DNA from: Lentibacter algarum
GTDB lineage: Bacteria; Pseudomonadota; Alphaproteobacteria; Rhodobacterales; Rhodobacteraceae
DNA: 64,000 bases
Assembly: GCF_040580765.1 (NCBI RefSeq)
Contig: NZ_CP158687.1
Coordinates: 124,001-188,000 of the forward strand
Reading direction: 5' to 3'
The notes beneath the pieces are model-generated. The model was not told where the DNA came from. It saw only the letters and a program-made list of their open reading frames with translations, and ran no database searches. Every line of letters begins with the position of its first letter. Within the stretch, counting starts at the first letter, position 1. Made by a program: the position numbers and the translations under genes. Of the stretch, positions 48,201 to 56,360 are shown in pieces.

Positions 48201-48790
48201 ATCCGCTTGACGACTATATGGCGCCGCTCAAGCGCAAGCAGGTGATCACGCTGGAAGAGGTTGAGGCGCGCGCGCAGGGCGGGCCGTTTCTCGCCAAGAT
48301 GGCGGGTGTGATTGCTGGGCGCCAAGAGCGCAAATCGGCGCGGGGGAACCGCTTTGCCTTTGTGCAGCTTTCGGACGTGAGCGGGGCCTATGAAGTCACC
48401 GTCTTCAGCGATACGCTCGAAAAAGCTCGCGAGTATCTCGAAGTGGGTGCGAAAGTCGTTGTGACTTGCGAGGCCACGATGGAGAGCGACCAGCTCAAGC
48501 TTTTGGCGCGCAGCTTTGCACCGATTGATGCGGTGGTGGCGGATGCGGGGCAGACGGGGCTTAAAATTTTTGTGGAAGATCAGGGCGCGATCAGTGCGGT
48601 GGCCGAAGTGCTGGCGAATGCGGCCAAGGCAGCGCAGGGCGCGGGTAAAGGGCCTCTGCATTTCTGCCTGATGGATCCGAGCCTACCAGGCGAAGTTGAG
48701 CTGACGGCGGGACGCGACTTTCCGATTTCGCCGCAGATCAAAGGCGCGATCAAGAGCTTGTCGGGGGTTGTCGAAGTTCAGGATATCTGA
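45287..48790 (+). CDS. dnaE: DNA polymerase III subunit alpha
   Basis: Replicative polymerase of 1167 residues, the normal DnaE1 length. The N-terminal PHP domain begins FIHLRVHTEYSLLEGA. The catalytic aspartates are in MPDFDIDFCMDRR, and GPGRGSGAGSLVAYAL is the conserved palm motif. The fingers, beta-binding and OB-fold regions follow (QVSLFGEAGDDL is the likely clamp-binding motif; GVIAGRQERKSARGNRFAF starts the OB fold). It is single on the plus strand, with the copy C repeat upstream. Confidence 0.97.
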   Translation: MSNTPRFIHLRVHTEYSLLEGAVRLKKLPQLCADMGMPAVAVTDTNNMFCALEFSEAAKGAGLQPIIGCQVDLGYHKLEPGERPRPPAPIVLLAQSEAGYEHLMKLNSCLYIDKGGELPQVTLAELREHSGDLICLTGGPDGPVGRLLRAGQDPAAQALMDALADMFGDRLYVELQRHPSEDGSTPEAERLTERGFVEMAYAMNLPLVATNDVYFPKSSMYEAHDALICIADGAYVDQQDDRRRLTAQHYMKSPREMAVLFADLPEALDNTIEIAKRCAFKAYKRDPILPKFADDEVVELRRQANAGLQARLAVIPHAVSVEDYQKRLDFELDIIEGMGFPGYFLIVADFIKWAKDNNIPVGPGRGSGAGSLVAYALTVTDLDPLRYSLLFERFLNPERVSMPDFDIDFCMDRREEVIRYVQEKYGRDKVGQIITFGALLSKAAVRDIGRVLQMPYGQVDRLSKMIPVEGVKPVSIEKALADEPRLREEAKNEEVVARLLDYGQQVEGLLRNASTHAAGVVIGDRPLDALVPLYQDPRSDMPATQFNMKWVEQAGLVKFDFLGLKTLTVIQNAVDLIHAEGRDLHQAADGTQLYQPPAGAENDIGAIPLDDAKSYELYARAKTVAVFQVESSGMMDALKRMKPTCIEDIVALVALYRPGPMENIPTYCEVKNGLKERESVHPSIDHILEETQGIIVYQEQVMQIAQVMAGYSLGGADLLRRAMGKKIAEEMAKERPKFEKGAMENGVDKKKASEVFDLLEKFANYGFNKSHAAAYAVVSYQTAWLKANHAVEFMAGVMNCDIHLTDKLAVYFEEVRKGLELKWEPPCVNRSAATFTVKDQVLHYALGGLKNVGVEAMKLITEARGDAPFVTLFDFARRVDLKRVGKRPLEMLARAGAFDVLDRNRRRVFDSLEGLMAYSAAVTEQKNSNQVSLFGEAGDDLPEPRLSPVQDWLPAERLGEEFKAVGFYLSGHPLDDYMAPLKRKQVITLEEVEARAQGGPFLAKMAGVIAGRQERKSARGNRFAFVQLSDVSGAYEVTVFSDTLEKAREYLEVGAKVVVTCEATMESDQLKLLARSFAPIDAVVADAGQTGLKIFVEDQGAISAVAEVLANAAKAAQGAGKGPLHFCLMDPSLPGEVELTAGRDFPISPQIKGAIKSLSGVVEVQDI

Positions 48791-48888
48791 GGCCAGCAGG
48801 AAACCGCGGAATATTTACCAAGATTTATCCGTGCTGGACCGATGGTTACCAAATGGTTAAGACGCGTGAAAGGGAGAGGGTAAGCTTC

Positions 48889-49926
48889 ATGACGCGTTGG
48901 CTTTTATGTTTGTTTTTGGTTGCTGTGACTGCTGGCTGCTCTGACCCTTTGAGCAAAATGACGCGGCTTGCGGATGTGGAGCTTCAGGAAAGCTCTGATG
49001 TGGCGTCTGCTGTGGCTCTGCCGAGTGCTGCGCAAGATGAACGTCCGCTTTTTGAACGTCTGTTTAGCACACCAGAAGACCCTGTCGCCGATGCGGTCGA
49101 TGAGGCGGTTAAGAGCCTTGAGGGCGAGGCGGAATCGAGTGCTGAGTTTGCCCCAGCCTTGCCGCTGACCGAAGGCGAGGCCCTTGCTGATGAAACGACA
49201 GGCGCAATACGAGATGAAACAGATGTGGCCGCTGTAAGCGAAGACGCGCAGCCACGCTCGCTTTTTGGCTTTTTGAAGCCGAAACAAAACGAAAAATCGC
49301 GCCCGGAAAATGCGGCAAAAGAATTGGCCGAAGCGGAGAAGCTTGCGCCTGAAGCCGAGGTTGTGGAGGCGTCCTTTACACCAGAAACAGAGGCGCGCGA
49401 ACCGCGCAGAGGCGAGGGGCTCTTCAGCCGTAAGAAAGCCGATGTGCTGACAGGACCAGATGCGCAAGAGATTGCGCCGGGAACACCGCTGGCCTTTGGC
49501 GAGATTGCGCGGGTTTGCGCCTTGCCCAAAGCCGAGATGGGCCGACAAGTCGAGACGGCGGGAAAATACCGCCTTTATGACAGCGCAGTGGGTAGTACGG
49601 AACAACGCCCCTTTTTCATCACAGGATTTGACGATGGCTGCCCTCGTCAAGTGACGGGAGCGCTGGCGCTTTTTGCGAGTGCACAAAGCCACGAAATGAT
49701 GCGCTATGGCGCGCCATGGAGGGGCAAACCGTACTCAGAGACAGACAAAGCTTATGAGGCTGCCAAGAAAGACATTTGCGGCGTGGGCAAAGGCAAGCCT
49801 TGTGGCGCGAAGATGGGCCAGCTGGAAAAGACCACGGCCTTTATCACGGTCTATGACCGCTTTGTGGATGCGCTCAGCTGGCGCAACGTGCTTTTACACG
49901 ATGGTGCTGTCCTTGCGATGGAGTGA
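48889..49926 (+). CDS. Lipoprotein with acidic linker
   Basis: 345 residues from MTRWLLCLFLVAVTAGCSD; the lipobox is VTAGC, so a lipoprotein is likely. A long acidic, Ala/Glu-rich and probably disordered region (about 30-190) follows, then a folded C-terminal part with four cysteines (ARVCALPK, DDGCPRQ, DICG and KPCGAK). Function unknown. GGGAGAGGG lies upstream of the ATG. The gene follows dnaE after 98 bp and is convergent with slyX. Confidence 0.75.
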   Translation: MTRWLLCLFLVAVTAGCSDPLSKMTRLADVELQESSDVASAVALPSAAQDERPLFERLFSTPEDPVADAVDEAVKSLEGEAESSAEFAPALPLTEGEALADETTGAIRDETDVAAVSEDAQPRSLFGFLKPKQNEKSRPENAAKELAEAEKLAPEAEVVEASFTPETEAREPRRGEGLFSRKKADVLTGPDAQEIAPGTPLAFGEIARVCALPKAEMGRQVETAGKYRLYDSAVGSTEQRPFFITGFDDGCPRQVTGALALFASAQSHEMMRYGAPWRGKPYSETDKAYEAAKKDICGVGKGKPCGAKMGQLEKTTAFITVYDRFVDALSWRNVLLHDGAVLAME

Positions 49927-49969
49927 GGGCTCTGCTCTCGAGGCTCCATAACGATGGTTTTAATGTGGT

Positions 49970-50164
49970 TTAGTAATGTGGTGGGCGTTCGTCGCCGCCG
50001 AAGATATGTGCGCCTTCGGAGCGGTTGCGGCTGGCCTCTGCGTCCAGCAGGATTTGGACCTGCCGCGTGAGCAAGGCGATCTCTGTGTCTTGGCGCGCGA
50101 TCACTGACGAAAGCTCGTCTGTTGTGCGCTCAAGGTGCGCGATTTTTTCTTCAAGAGATTCCAT
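49970..50164 (-). CDS. slyX: SlyX-family protein
   Basis: 64 residues, an N-terminal coiled coil (LEEKIAHLERTTDELSSVIA with heptad leucines) and the conserved C-terminal PPHY. SlyX proteins are widespread and of unknown function. It lies between the lipoprotein and the SH3 protein on the minus strand. Confidence 0.88.
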   Translation of the reverse strand: MESLEEKIAHLERTTDELSSVIARQDTEIALLTRQVQILLDAEASRNRSEGAHIFGGDERPPHY

Positions 50165-50257
50165 GGCGTTTCTTTAGCGGGTTTCTGATCTGCATCATAG
50201 CCCCGCTTTCAGGAGGCTGACAGACTTGGGCTGTTGAATTGGTTTGGAGGTATTGAG

Positions 50258-50575
50258 ATGCGCAAATTTATGATCGCTTTATTGGGGGCCAGTGTCTTGG
50301 CGGGCGCGGCTGAGGCCTATGACGGGGAGCAATTTGTCGTCTGCAAGCTTAACCCGCTGGGTGATAACTTTCTGGCGCTGCGGAGTTGTGGTTCTACCAG
50401 CTGCGATGTGATCCGCAAACTGGGGCCGGATACCTTTGTGATCACCATGGAACCCTATGCGACAAACGGTTGGCGCGAGGTGATTGTGCAGCAATCCTCG
50501 CAAGATTGGTCTTATGCAGGTGTAAAGGGCTGGGTTTATGGCAAATATATTTGCCATGTCGATTTAAGCGAATAA
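50258..50575 (+). CDS. Small exported SH3-like protein
   Basis: 105 residues from MRKFMIALLGASVLAGAAEA, a signal peptide, with GGAGG 7 bases upstream. A single SH3-like domain follows with FLALRSCGSTSCDVIRKLG and KGWVYGKYIC, holding a cysteine pair. It resembles bacterial SH3 proteins that bind cell-wall or membrane partners. It lies directly before the his operon but has no clear functional link to it. Confidence 0.82.
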   Translation: MRKFMIALLGASVLAGAAEAYDGEQFVVCKLNPLGDNFLALRSCGSTSCDVIRKLGPDTFVITMEPYATNGWREVIVQQSSQDWSYAGVKGWVYGKYICHVDLSE

Positions 50576-50656
50576 GGCTCTGTTCTTGCTCCTTGGGGCT
50601 TGATCCTTTAGAGCCTGCTCACAAGAATTTAGACCGTTTCAGGCAAGGACACCCCG

Positions 50657-52141
50657 ATGGCCAAGGAAAAGAAAGCCCCACGCCCCAAGGCGCAGACGCC
50701 CAAGGGCTTCCGCGACTATTTTGGCGAGGATGTGAGCCAGCGCGCAGAGATGCTGCGCGTGATCACAGGGGTGTATCACCACTACGGGTTTGACGCGCTG
50801 GAGAGTGCCGCTGTTGAGACGGTTGAGGCGCTGGGCAAGTTCCTTCCCGATGTGGACCGCCCAAATGAAGGCGTCTTTGCTTGGCAGGAGTTTGACGAGG
50901 ACGATAAAGGCGACTGGCTGGCCTTGCGCTATGATCTGACTGCGCCTTTGGCGCGGGTCTATGCGCAGCACCGCAACGACCTTCCGACGCCTTACCGCCG
51001 TTATGCTATGGGCCCTGTCTGGCGCAACGAGAAGCCAGGACCAGGGCGCTACCGCCAGTTTTATCAGTGTGATGCGGATACGGTTGGCACGGCCTCTGTT
51101 GCTGCTGACGCCGAGATCTGTGCGATGCTCAGTGATACGCTGGAGAAGGTTGGAATTGCGCGCGGCGATTATATTGTGCGGGTGAATAACCGTAAGGTTC
51201 TCAACGGTGTGCTGGAGGCGATGGGCGTGTCTGATGCGGGGCAGCAAGCAGACGTGCTGCGCACCATCGACAAGTTTGACAAAGTGGGAGAGGCCGGCGT
51301 GCGCCAGCTTCTGGGCAAGGGGCGTTTGGACGCGTCTGGCGCTTATATTGATGGCGTAGGCTTGAGTGATGCGCAGGCAGAGCCTGTTGTTCAATTCCTG
51401 ATTGCGAAGGGCGCGAGCAACGCAGAGACGCTTGAAAACTTGCGCGGTGCTGTTGGCGAAAGTGCGATTGGCGCGGAAGGCATTGGCGAGCTCGCCGAGA
51501 TTGCGGGGCTTCTTGAGGCGCAGGGCTATGGCGCGGACCGTATTGTGATTGACCCGAGCGTTGTGCGCGGCCTTGGCTACTATACTGGCCCTGTTTACGA
51601 AGCCGAGCTGACCTTTGAAATCTTGGATGAAAAGGGCCGCAAGCGGCAGTTTGGCTCTGTTGCGGGCGGCGGACGGTATGACGATCTTGTAAAGCGCTTT
51701 ACGGGGCAGGCTGTGCCCGCCACGGGCGTCTCGATTGGTGTGGACCGCTTGCTTGCGGCGCTGCGCGAGAAGGGGCGGATCGGCGGCAAAGCGGCTGGGC
51801 CTGTTGTTGTGACAGTCATGGATAAGGCGCGGATGGCGGAGTATCAGGGGATGGTCGCGGAGCTGCGCCAAGCGGGGATCAGAGCCGAGGTTTATCTGGG
51901 CAACCCCAAGAGCTTTGGCAACCAACTGAAGTATGCGGACAAGCGCGAGAGCCCTGTGGCGATCATCGCGGGCTCTGACGAGCAGGAGCGCGGTGTGGTG
52001 CAGATCAAAGATCTGATTTTGGGCGCGAAAATTGCCGAGAATGCCACCCATGAGGAGTGGAAAGAGCGGCCCAGCCAGTTTGAAGTGCCAAGGGCCGAGC
52101 TTGTGAGCAAGGTTCGCGAAATTCTGAGCGGGCAGGACTGA
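50657..52141 (+). CDS. hisS: Histidyl-tRNA synthetase
   Basis: 494-residue class II aminoacyl-tRNA synthetase. Motif 2 is [20 protein letters not shown] with the ATP-binding Arg. The histidine-specific loop [13 protein letters not shown] is intact, and motif 3 lies in [13 protein letters not shown]. The C-terminal anticodon-binding domain follows. The hisZ ATG starts two bases after its stop, so hisS, hisZ and hisG form one operon. This grouping is common in Rhodobacteraceae. Confidence 0.96.
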   Translation: MAKEKKAPRPKAQTPKGFRDYFGEDVSQRAEMLRVITGVYHHYGFDALESAAVETVEALGKFLPDVDRPNEGVFAWQEFDEDDKGDWLALRYDLTAPLARVYAQHRNDLPTPYRRYAMGPVWRNEKPGPGRYRQFYQCDADTVGTASVAADAEICAMLSDTLEKVGIARGDYIVRVNNRKVLNGVLEAMGVSDAGQQADVLRTIDKFDKVGEAGVRQLLGKGRLDASGAYIDGVGLSDAQAEPVVQFLIAKGASNAETLENLRGAVGESAIGAEGIGELAEIAGLLEAQGYGADRIVIDPSVVRGLGYYTGPVYEAELTFEILDEKGRKRQFGSVAGGGRYDDLVKRFTGQAVPATGVSIGVDRLLAALREKGRIGGKAAGPVVVTVMDKARMAEYQGMVAELRQAGIRAEVYLGNPKSFGNQLKYADKRESPVAIIAGSDEQERGVVQIKDLILGAKIAENATHEEWKERPSQFEVPRAELVSKVREILSGQD

Positions 52142-52143
52142 GT

Positions 52144-53232
52144 ATGCCAGAGGGAATGGCCAAACGGGCAGAGGCGGCGCGGGTGCGCGCTATGTTTGAA
52201 GCGGCGGGCGCGTTGGCTGTGGAGGCCGCAGTGCTCCAGCCAGCGGAGCTGCTGCTCGACCTCTATGGAGAAGACATCCGTGCGCGGGCTTATGTGACGT
52301 CCGACGCTTTACGCGGGGAGCAGATGCTGCGGCCCGATTTTACCGTGCCTGTTGTGCAGATGCATATGCAGCACGGTGCGGAGCCAGCGCGCTATACCTA
52401 TTCGGGCGAAGTATTTCGCCGTCAGGAAGACGACGGAAACCGCGCCAATGAATATCTGCAAGTCGGGTATGAAATCTTTGAACGCGATGCGCCACATGAG
52501 GCGGATGCGGAAGTCTTTGCGCTGATTTCTTCTGTTTTGCGCGGCTTGCCTGTGCGCGCAGCAACGGGTGACATCGGAATCCTCATGGCGGCGGTTGAAG
52601 GGCTGAGCACGACCGAGCGGCGCAAGGCAGCGCTGCGGCGGCATATCTGGCGGCCACGGCGCTTTCGCGCCTTGATGGAGCGTTTCTCGGGGCGGGCAGA
52701 TGTTCCTGCGAGCCGAGTGGCTTTGCTGGCGGCGGAAGATGCGTTTGCGGAGGCTGGCCCCGCGATCGGGCTGCGAACGCGGCACGAAGTGGAGGCGCGG
52801 ATTGCCGCTTTGCGCAAGGATGAGGCGGCTGGGCCGCTCTCGCAAGGCGACGTTGAGCTGATGGAAGCGATTCTGGCTGTGCAGGAGACGCTGCCCAATG
52901 CGGTCGAGCAGCTGAGCGATATTGCGGTGGATATGCCAGCGATTGCGGATGCTGTTGATGGTCTGGCAAAGCGCACACGCGCTCTTGCCGCGCGCGGCGT
53001 CGATGTTGCGCAGCTTTCGTTTGAGGCCAGTTATGGCCGCGCGTCGATGGAGTATTATGACGGTTTTGTTTTTGGCTTTTATGCCGAGGCGCGGGCCGAT
53101 TTGCCGCCTGTCGCGAGTGGCGGGCGCTATGATGCGCTCACGCGCCAGCTCGGGCAAGGAGCCGAAATCCCTGCTGTTGGGGGTGTTGTCCGCCCCGGCC
53201 TGATGCTGGGTCTCAAGGAGGGCACGCTATGA
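52144..53232 (+). CDS. hisZ: ATP phosphoribosyltransferase regulatory subunit
   Basis: 362-residue HisRS paralogue lacking aminoacylation motifs. It forms a complex with the short HisG and is needed for its activity and for histidine feedback. MLRPDFTVPVVQMHM and ASGGRYDALTRQLGQGAEIP are family signatures. It overlaps hisG by four bases (ATGA). The N-terminal MPEGMAKRAEAARVRAMFEA is typical. Confidence 0.93.
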   Translation: MPEGMAKRAEAARVRAMFEAAGALAVEAAVLQPAELLLDLYGEDIRARAYVTSDALRGEQMLRPDFTVPVVQMHMQHGAEPARYTYSGEVFRRQEDDGNRANEYLQVGYEIFERDAPHEADAEVFALISSVLRGLPVRAATGDIGILMAAVEGLSTTERRKAALRRHIWRPRRFRALMERFSGRADVPASRVALLAAEDAFAEAGPAIGLRTRHEVEARIAALRKDEAAGPLSQGDVELMEAILAVQETLPNAVEQLSDIAVDMPAIADAVDGLAKRTRALAARGVDVAQLSFEASYGRASMEYYDGFVFGFYAEARADLPPVASGGRYDALTRQLGQGAEIPAVGGVVRPGLMLGLKEGTL

Positions 53233-53921
53233 GCCTTAAGCTGGGTGTGCCGTCCAAAGGGCGGTTGATGGAAAAGACGTTTGACTGGTTTGCCGAGCGC
53301 GGCGTGCGTCTTGCGCTGGCGGGGGGCGAGCGGGAATATGCGGGCCGTGTTGATGGGATCGATGGTATCGAGCTTGTGCTCCTCTCGGCGGGTGAAATTC
53401 CGCGTGAGTTGGCGGCAGGGCGAATTCACCTCGGTGTCACAGGAACAGACTTGATCCGTGAGAAGCTCGGCCAATGGGAGCAGCGTGTCGAGGAGCTGGC
53501 AGAGCTTGGCTTTGGTCATGCGGACCTGATTATCGCTGTGCCGCAGGCTTGGGTTGATGTGGACACGATGGACGACCTTGACGCTGCCGCCGCTGCATTC
53601 CGCGCGGAGCATGGTTTTCGTCTTCGGATTGCGACGAAGTATCACCGGCTTGTGCGCGAGTATCTACGCGACTGTGGTGTGGCGGACTACCAGCTTGTCG
53701 ACAGCCAAGGGGCGACCGAAGGCACTGTGAAAAACGAGACAGCGGAAGCCGTGGCAGATATCACCTCGACGGGAGATACGCTGCGCGCGAACCATCTGAA
53801 AATCTTGAGTGATGGGCTTATCTTGCGCAGCTCTGCTACGCTTTACCGCGCGCGCAATGCGGAGATGACTGGCGAAGAGCGCGCCGCGCTGGCGGCGCTT
53901 CAGGAGCGTTTAGGCCTCTGA
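53229..53921 (+). CDS. hisG: ATP phosphoribosyltransferase, short form
   Basis: 230 residues, the HisG-S form that needs HisZ. It joins ATP and PRPP in the first step of histidine synthesis. LGVPSKGRLMEKTFDWFAER is the N-terminal start. The PRPP loop is in the STGDTLRANHLKIL region (ITSTGDTLRAN). The C-terminal regulatory domain found in long HisG is missing. Its last 12 bases overlap the end of the convergent Tat-exported gene. Confidence 0.96.
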   Translation: MSLKLGVPSKGRLMEKTFDWFAERGVRLALAGGEREYAGRVDGIDGIELVLLSAGEIPRELAAGRIHLGVTGTDLIREKLGQWEQRVEELAELGFGHADLIIAVPQAWVDVDTMDDLDAAAAAFRAEHGFRLRIATKYHRLVREYLRDCGVADYQLVDSQGATEGTVKNETAEAVADITSTGDTLRANHLKILSDGLILRSSATLYRARNAEMTGEERAALAALQERLGL

Positions 53922-54335
53922 GGGGCGCGGCAGATCTTTGAGCGTTTCTTCGGGGGCATCGGCCTCAAGTATGTCTTCTACCTTGTCCTTGAGCATGTTC
54001 TTCAATGTCTCTGTGGCCTTGCGGCTGTAGTTGCGCTGAACAAGTGGATCTGGCGTGCGCGCGAGGCCAGCGGCGTTTGGCAGGGCTACGAAACCGTCCC
54101 GAACCATACGGCTCTGTAGGGTTGCGGCGGCGTCTTTGGCTATGCCGAGGTCGCGGGCGATGTTGCGCGCCGAGCTTGCGCCTCTGAGACGCGCGTTGAA
54201 GACTGCCAAGCCATACATAAACTCGTTTGCCACAGGGGCTGCAGCGGCCACGGGAGCGGCGGCCAAAGGCATGGCAGGAAGCAGGGGCATGAGCCCTGCT
54301 GCGGAGGCGGTTCTGAGAAAACTACGTCTATCCAT
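53910..54335 (-). CDS. Tat-exported small protein of unknown function
   Basis: 141 residues. The N-terminus MDRRSFLRTASAAGL is a twin-arginine signal, so it is folded before export. The mature part lacks cysteine. ARNIARDLGIAKDAAATLQS resembles a winged-helix or helix-turn-helix segment, unusual for an exported protein; it may only be a helical hairpin. A charged C-terminal helix follows. It overlaps hisG tail-to-tail. No function can be given. Confidence 0.75.
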   Translation of the reverse strand: MDRRSFLRTASAAGLMPLLPAMPLAAAPVAAAAPVANEFMYGLAVFNARLRGASSARNIARDLGIAKDAAATLQSRMVRDGFVALPNAAGLARTPDPLVQRNYSRKATETLKNMLKDKVEDILEADAPEETLKDLPRPSEA

Positions 54336-54362
54336 AGTAGATATATGGGGGTGAACCCCTTA

Positions 54363-54429
54363 ATTGCGAGTCATTCGCAATAATTTTTTGTGAGGGTGCT
54401 GGTCAGGCGGCAGATGGTCGGCCGCCTGA
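54363..54429. terminator. Two hairpins in the gap after the acyl-CoA dehydrogenase
   Basis: ATTGCGA-GTCAT-TCGCAAT (54363-54381) is followed by AATTTTTT. A second 9-bp perfect stem, TCAGGCGGC/GCCGCCTGA, lies at 54403-54411 and 54421-54429, ten bases after the dehydrogenase stop on the minus strand. The second probably ends that transcript, though no T run follows it; the first has a T run on the plus strand. Confidence 0.55.
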
Positions 54430-54438
54430 TTGCAAGGT

Positions 54439-55614
54439 TTAGCTTTCGCCGAAGCCCTTTGGGATTGGCAGGGGCGCAAGCGTTTTTGCGCGTTTTTGCA
54501 GGCTGCGGCCGATCACAACACGGCTGATCTCGGTTGTGCCATCGACGATGCGTAGCATTTGGGCCAGACGCGAGAGACGGTCGAGGCCATAGGGCTGCAA
54601 AAGGCCCATACCGCCGAGAACCTGTGTGCATGTGTTGGCTGCTTTGACGGCAGCGTCGGGCACGAAGCGCTTGGCGTGGGCCGCCATGAGGGGGCCTTCT
54701 GGCGTCCCCAGTGCGTTGGCGGCGGCACGGTAGAGCAGCTTTGAGGCTTCGAGATCGGTTGCGACTTCGCCGAGCATCCATTGGATGCCGTCGAGATCGA
54801 GGTTCTTGCCGCCGAACATTTTGCGATTGGACGAGTAGGCTAGAGCTGTGTCGAGCGCGGATTGCATCAGGCCGCAGCAGCCAGAGGCAATGGAAACGCG
54901 GGCAATATCGATCGCCATGAGCGAGCCTTGAAGGCCTTGACCGATGGGCAGGATAATATTGTCTTCGCTGACAACCACGTCCTTCATATACATTTCTGAC
55001 ATTGGCAGGAAATTGTAGGACGGCGTCTCGTAAAGGGGGCCGAAAGTCAGGCCGGGCGTGTCCGCGGGGATCGCGATCATGGCCATGTCTTTGTGGCCGG
55101 GCTGGTCAGTTGTTTTGACGACAGTGAAGTAGATATCAGCTTCGCCCGCGAGGCTGACCCACGCTTTGGCCCCGTTTATCGTCCATGTGCCATTGTCATT
55201 GATCACGGCACGAGAATACATATTGGTTGCGTCCGAGCCTGACTGTGGCTCGGTCAGGGCGAAGTTGGCCAGCTTGCGGCCAGAGGTGAGCTCCTTGGCC
55301 CATGCAGCTTTGAAGGCGTCAGTGCCATAGCCGCATCCAGCAAAGGTGCAGATGTTGTGCATCGACAGTGCGAAAGCGTAGGCGCCATCGCCACGGCCCA
55401 GTTCTTCATACACGCGAATGCCTTCGCCCAAGGGGAGGCCTTGGCCACCGAACTCTTCGGGAGCGTAGAGGCCTGTGAGGCCGAGCGCGCCCGCTTTGTC
55501 GGAGGCTGCGCGTGGCCAGACGGCGGCGGCGTTCCACGCGTCTACATTTGGGGCGATGTCTTCGGCGCAATGGCGGCGTGCGGCGTCGAGGATTGTCTCG
55601 ATGGATTGTGTCAC
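54439..55614 (-). CDS. Acyl-CoA dehydrogenase
   Basis: 391 residues from a GTG start with AGGAG 9 bases upstream; the track-like longer frame to 55653 lacks such a site. FAD-dependent oxidation of an acyl-CoA at the alpha-beta bond. [20 protein letters not shown] is the flavin-binding signature. The C-terminal block [15 protein letters not shown] has Asp where most family members have the catalytic Glu (usually YEGT). This may change the substrate or reaction. It is a single gene; no CoA ligase or hydratase is next to it. Confidence 0.9.
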   Translation of the reverse strand: MTQSIETILDAARRHCAEDIAPNVDAWNAAAVWPRAASDKAGALGLTGLYAPEEFGGQGLPLGEGIRVYEELGRGDGAYAFALSMHNICTFAGCGYGTDAFKAAWAKELTSGRKLANFALTEPQSGSDATNMYSRAVINDNGTWTINGAKAWVSLAGEADIYFTVVKTTDQPGHKDMAMIAIPADTPGLTFGPLYETPSYNFLPMSEMYMKDVVVSEDNIILPIGQGLQGSLMAIDIARVSIASGCCGLMQSALDTALAYSSNRKMFGGKNLDLDGIQWMLGEVATDLEASKLLYRAAANALGTPEGPLMAAHAKRFVPDAAVKAANTCTQVLGGMGLLQPYGLDRLSRLAQMLRIVDGTTEISRVVIGRSLQKRAKTLAPLPIPKGFGES

Positions 55615-55758
55615 TTGTTGAACTCCTGAAGCTGATACATGTGTCGATTTCAAATGTCTGACAATTGAGTCAGGTTAAAATCAAGTCCCTGAATGTATCG
55701 CGACCCAACGTCACAAGCTTTGGCCGGGGGCGTTCGGGCGTTGTTGGGAGTGTTTGAG

Positions 55759-56190
55759 TTACAAAATGCCGATTTCGGCCAGTGCGCCTGCGAGTTCTGG
55801 GGGGAGAGCATCATCGGCTTCGCGGCCTTCGGAGAGGTCGATGGGGGCGTCTTCTGGCTTGAGGTAGCGCCAGCCTTGAAAGGGGCGCTTGAGCGCAGGG
55901 GCGGTGCGTGTGATTTCTGGATCAAGTATAAACGCGCAGCGGCGGATACCATCTCCGCCGATCACTTCTTCAAAGCCGAGAACGCGCTGACGGGCTTGAA
56001 TGGAGCCTTTGATTACCCAGTAGACGCTGCCGCCCGCGAGAATCTCTTCTTCGCGTTTTGGCCACATGCGGGTGATGTGATAGGGCAGGCCGTCTGGATG
56101 CGTTGCGGCGCGGGTCTTTTGCCACGCAAGGAGGGAGTCGACTGACTCAGTTCCGACACTGAGCTTCACAATATGTATTACGTTCTTCAT
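55759..56190 (-). CDS. DUF1489 protein
   Basis: 143 residues beginning MKNVIHIVKLSVGTESVDSL, typical of DUF1489, a family largely limited to alphaproteobacteria. WPKREEEILAGGSVYWVIKG and LKRPFQGWRYLKPEDAP are further conserved-looking blocks. No known function. AGGGGGAA precedes the ATG. It is divergent from nrdJ across 170 bp. Confidence 0.9.
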   Translation of the reverse strand: MKNVIHIVKLSVGTESVDSLLAWQKTRAATHPDGLPYHITRMWPKREEEILAGGSVYWVIKGSIQARQRVLGFEEVIGGDGIRRCAFILDPEITRTAPALKRPFQGWRYLKPEDAPIDLSEGREADDALPPELAGALAEIGIL

Positions 56191-56360
56191 ATGTTCCCCC
56201 TATATGTGGTAGGGTATATTGGTAAAACTGATTCTTCCACACACGTTATCTTGCGTAAGGGCGTGTTTGGGGTTTGACCCGCCGAGAAGCGATGCGTAGT
56301 TTAAGTGCCTTGCCACATCTGACGACATGACGAAATCACATAAGACCTGGGGACCACTAA

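Noticed and set aside
47126..48661. Minus-strand open frame of 511 residues inside dnaE, and similar long antisense frames (2715-3842, 25692-27074, 50639-52051)
   Set aside because: They lie exactly opposite strong genes, are rich in Arg, His and Ala as expected from the complement of GC-rich codons, and contain no family motif.
56196..56222. Possible NrdR boxes (CTATATGTGG and GGGTATATTGG) upstream of nrdJ
   Set aside because: By eye only about 9 of 16 positions match the NrdR consensus and the site is beside the DUF1489 start; too weak to claim.
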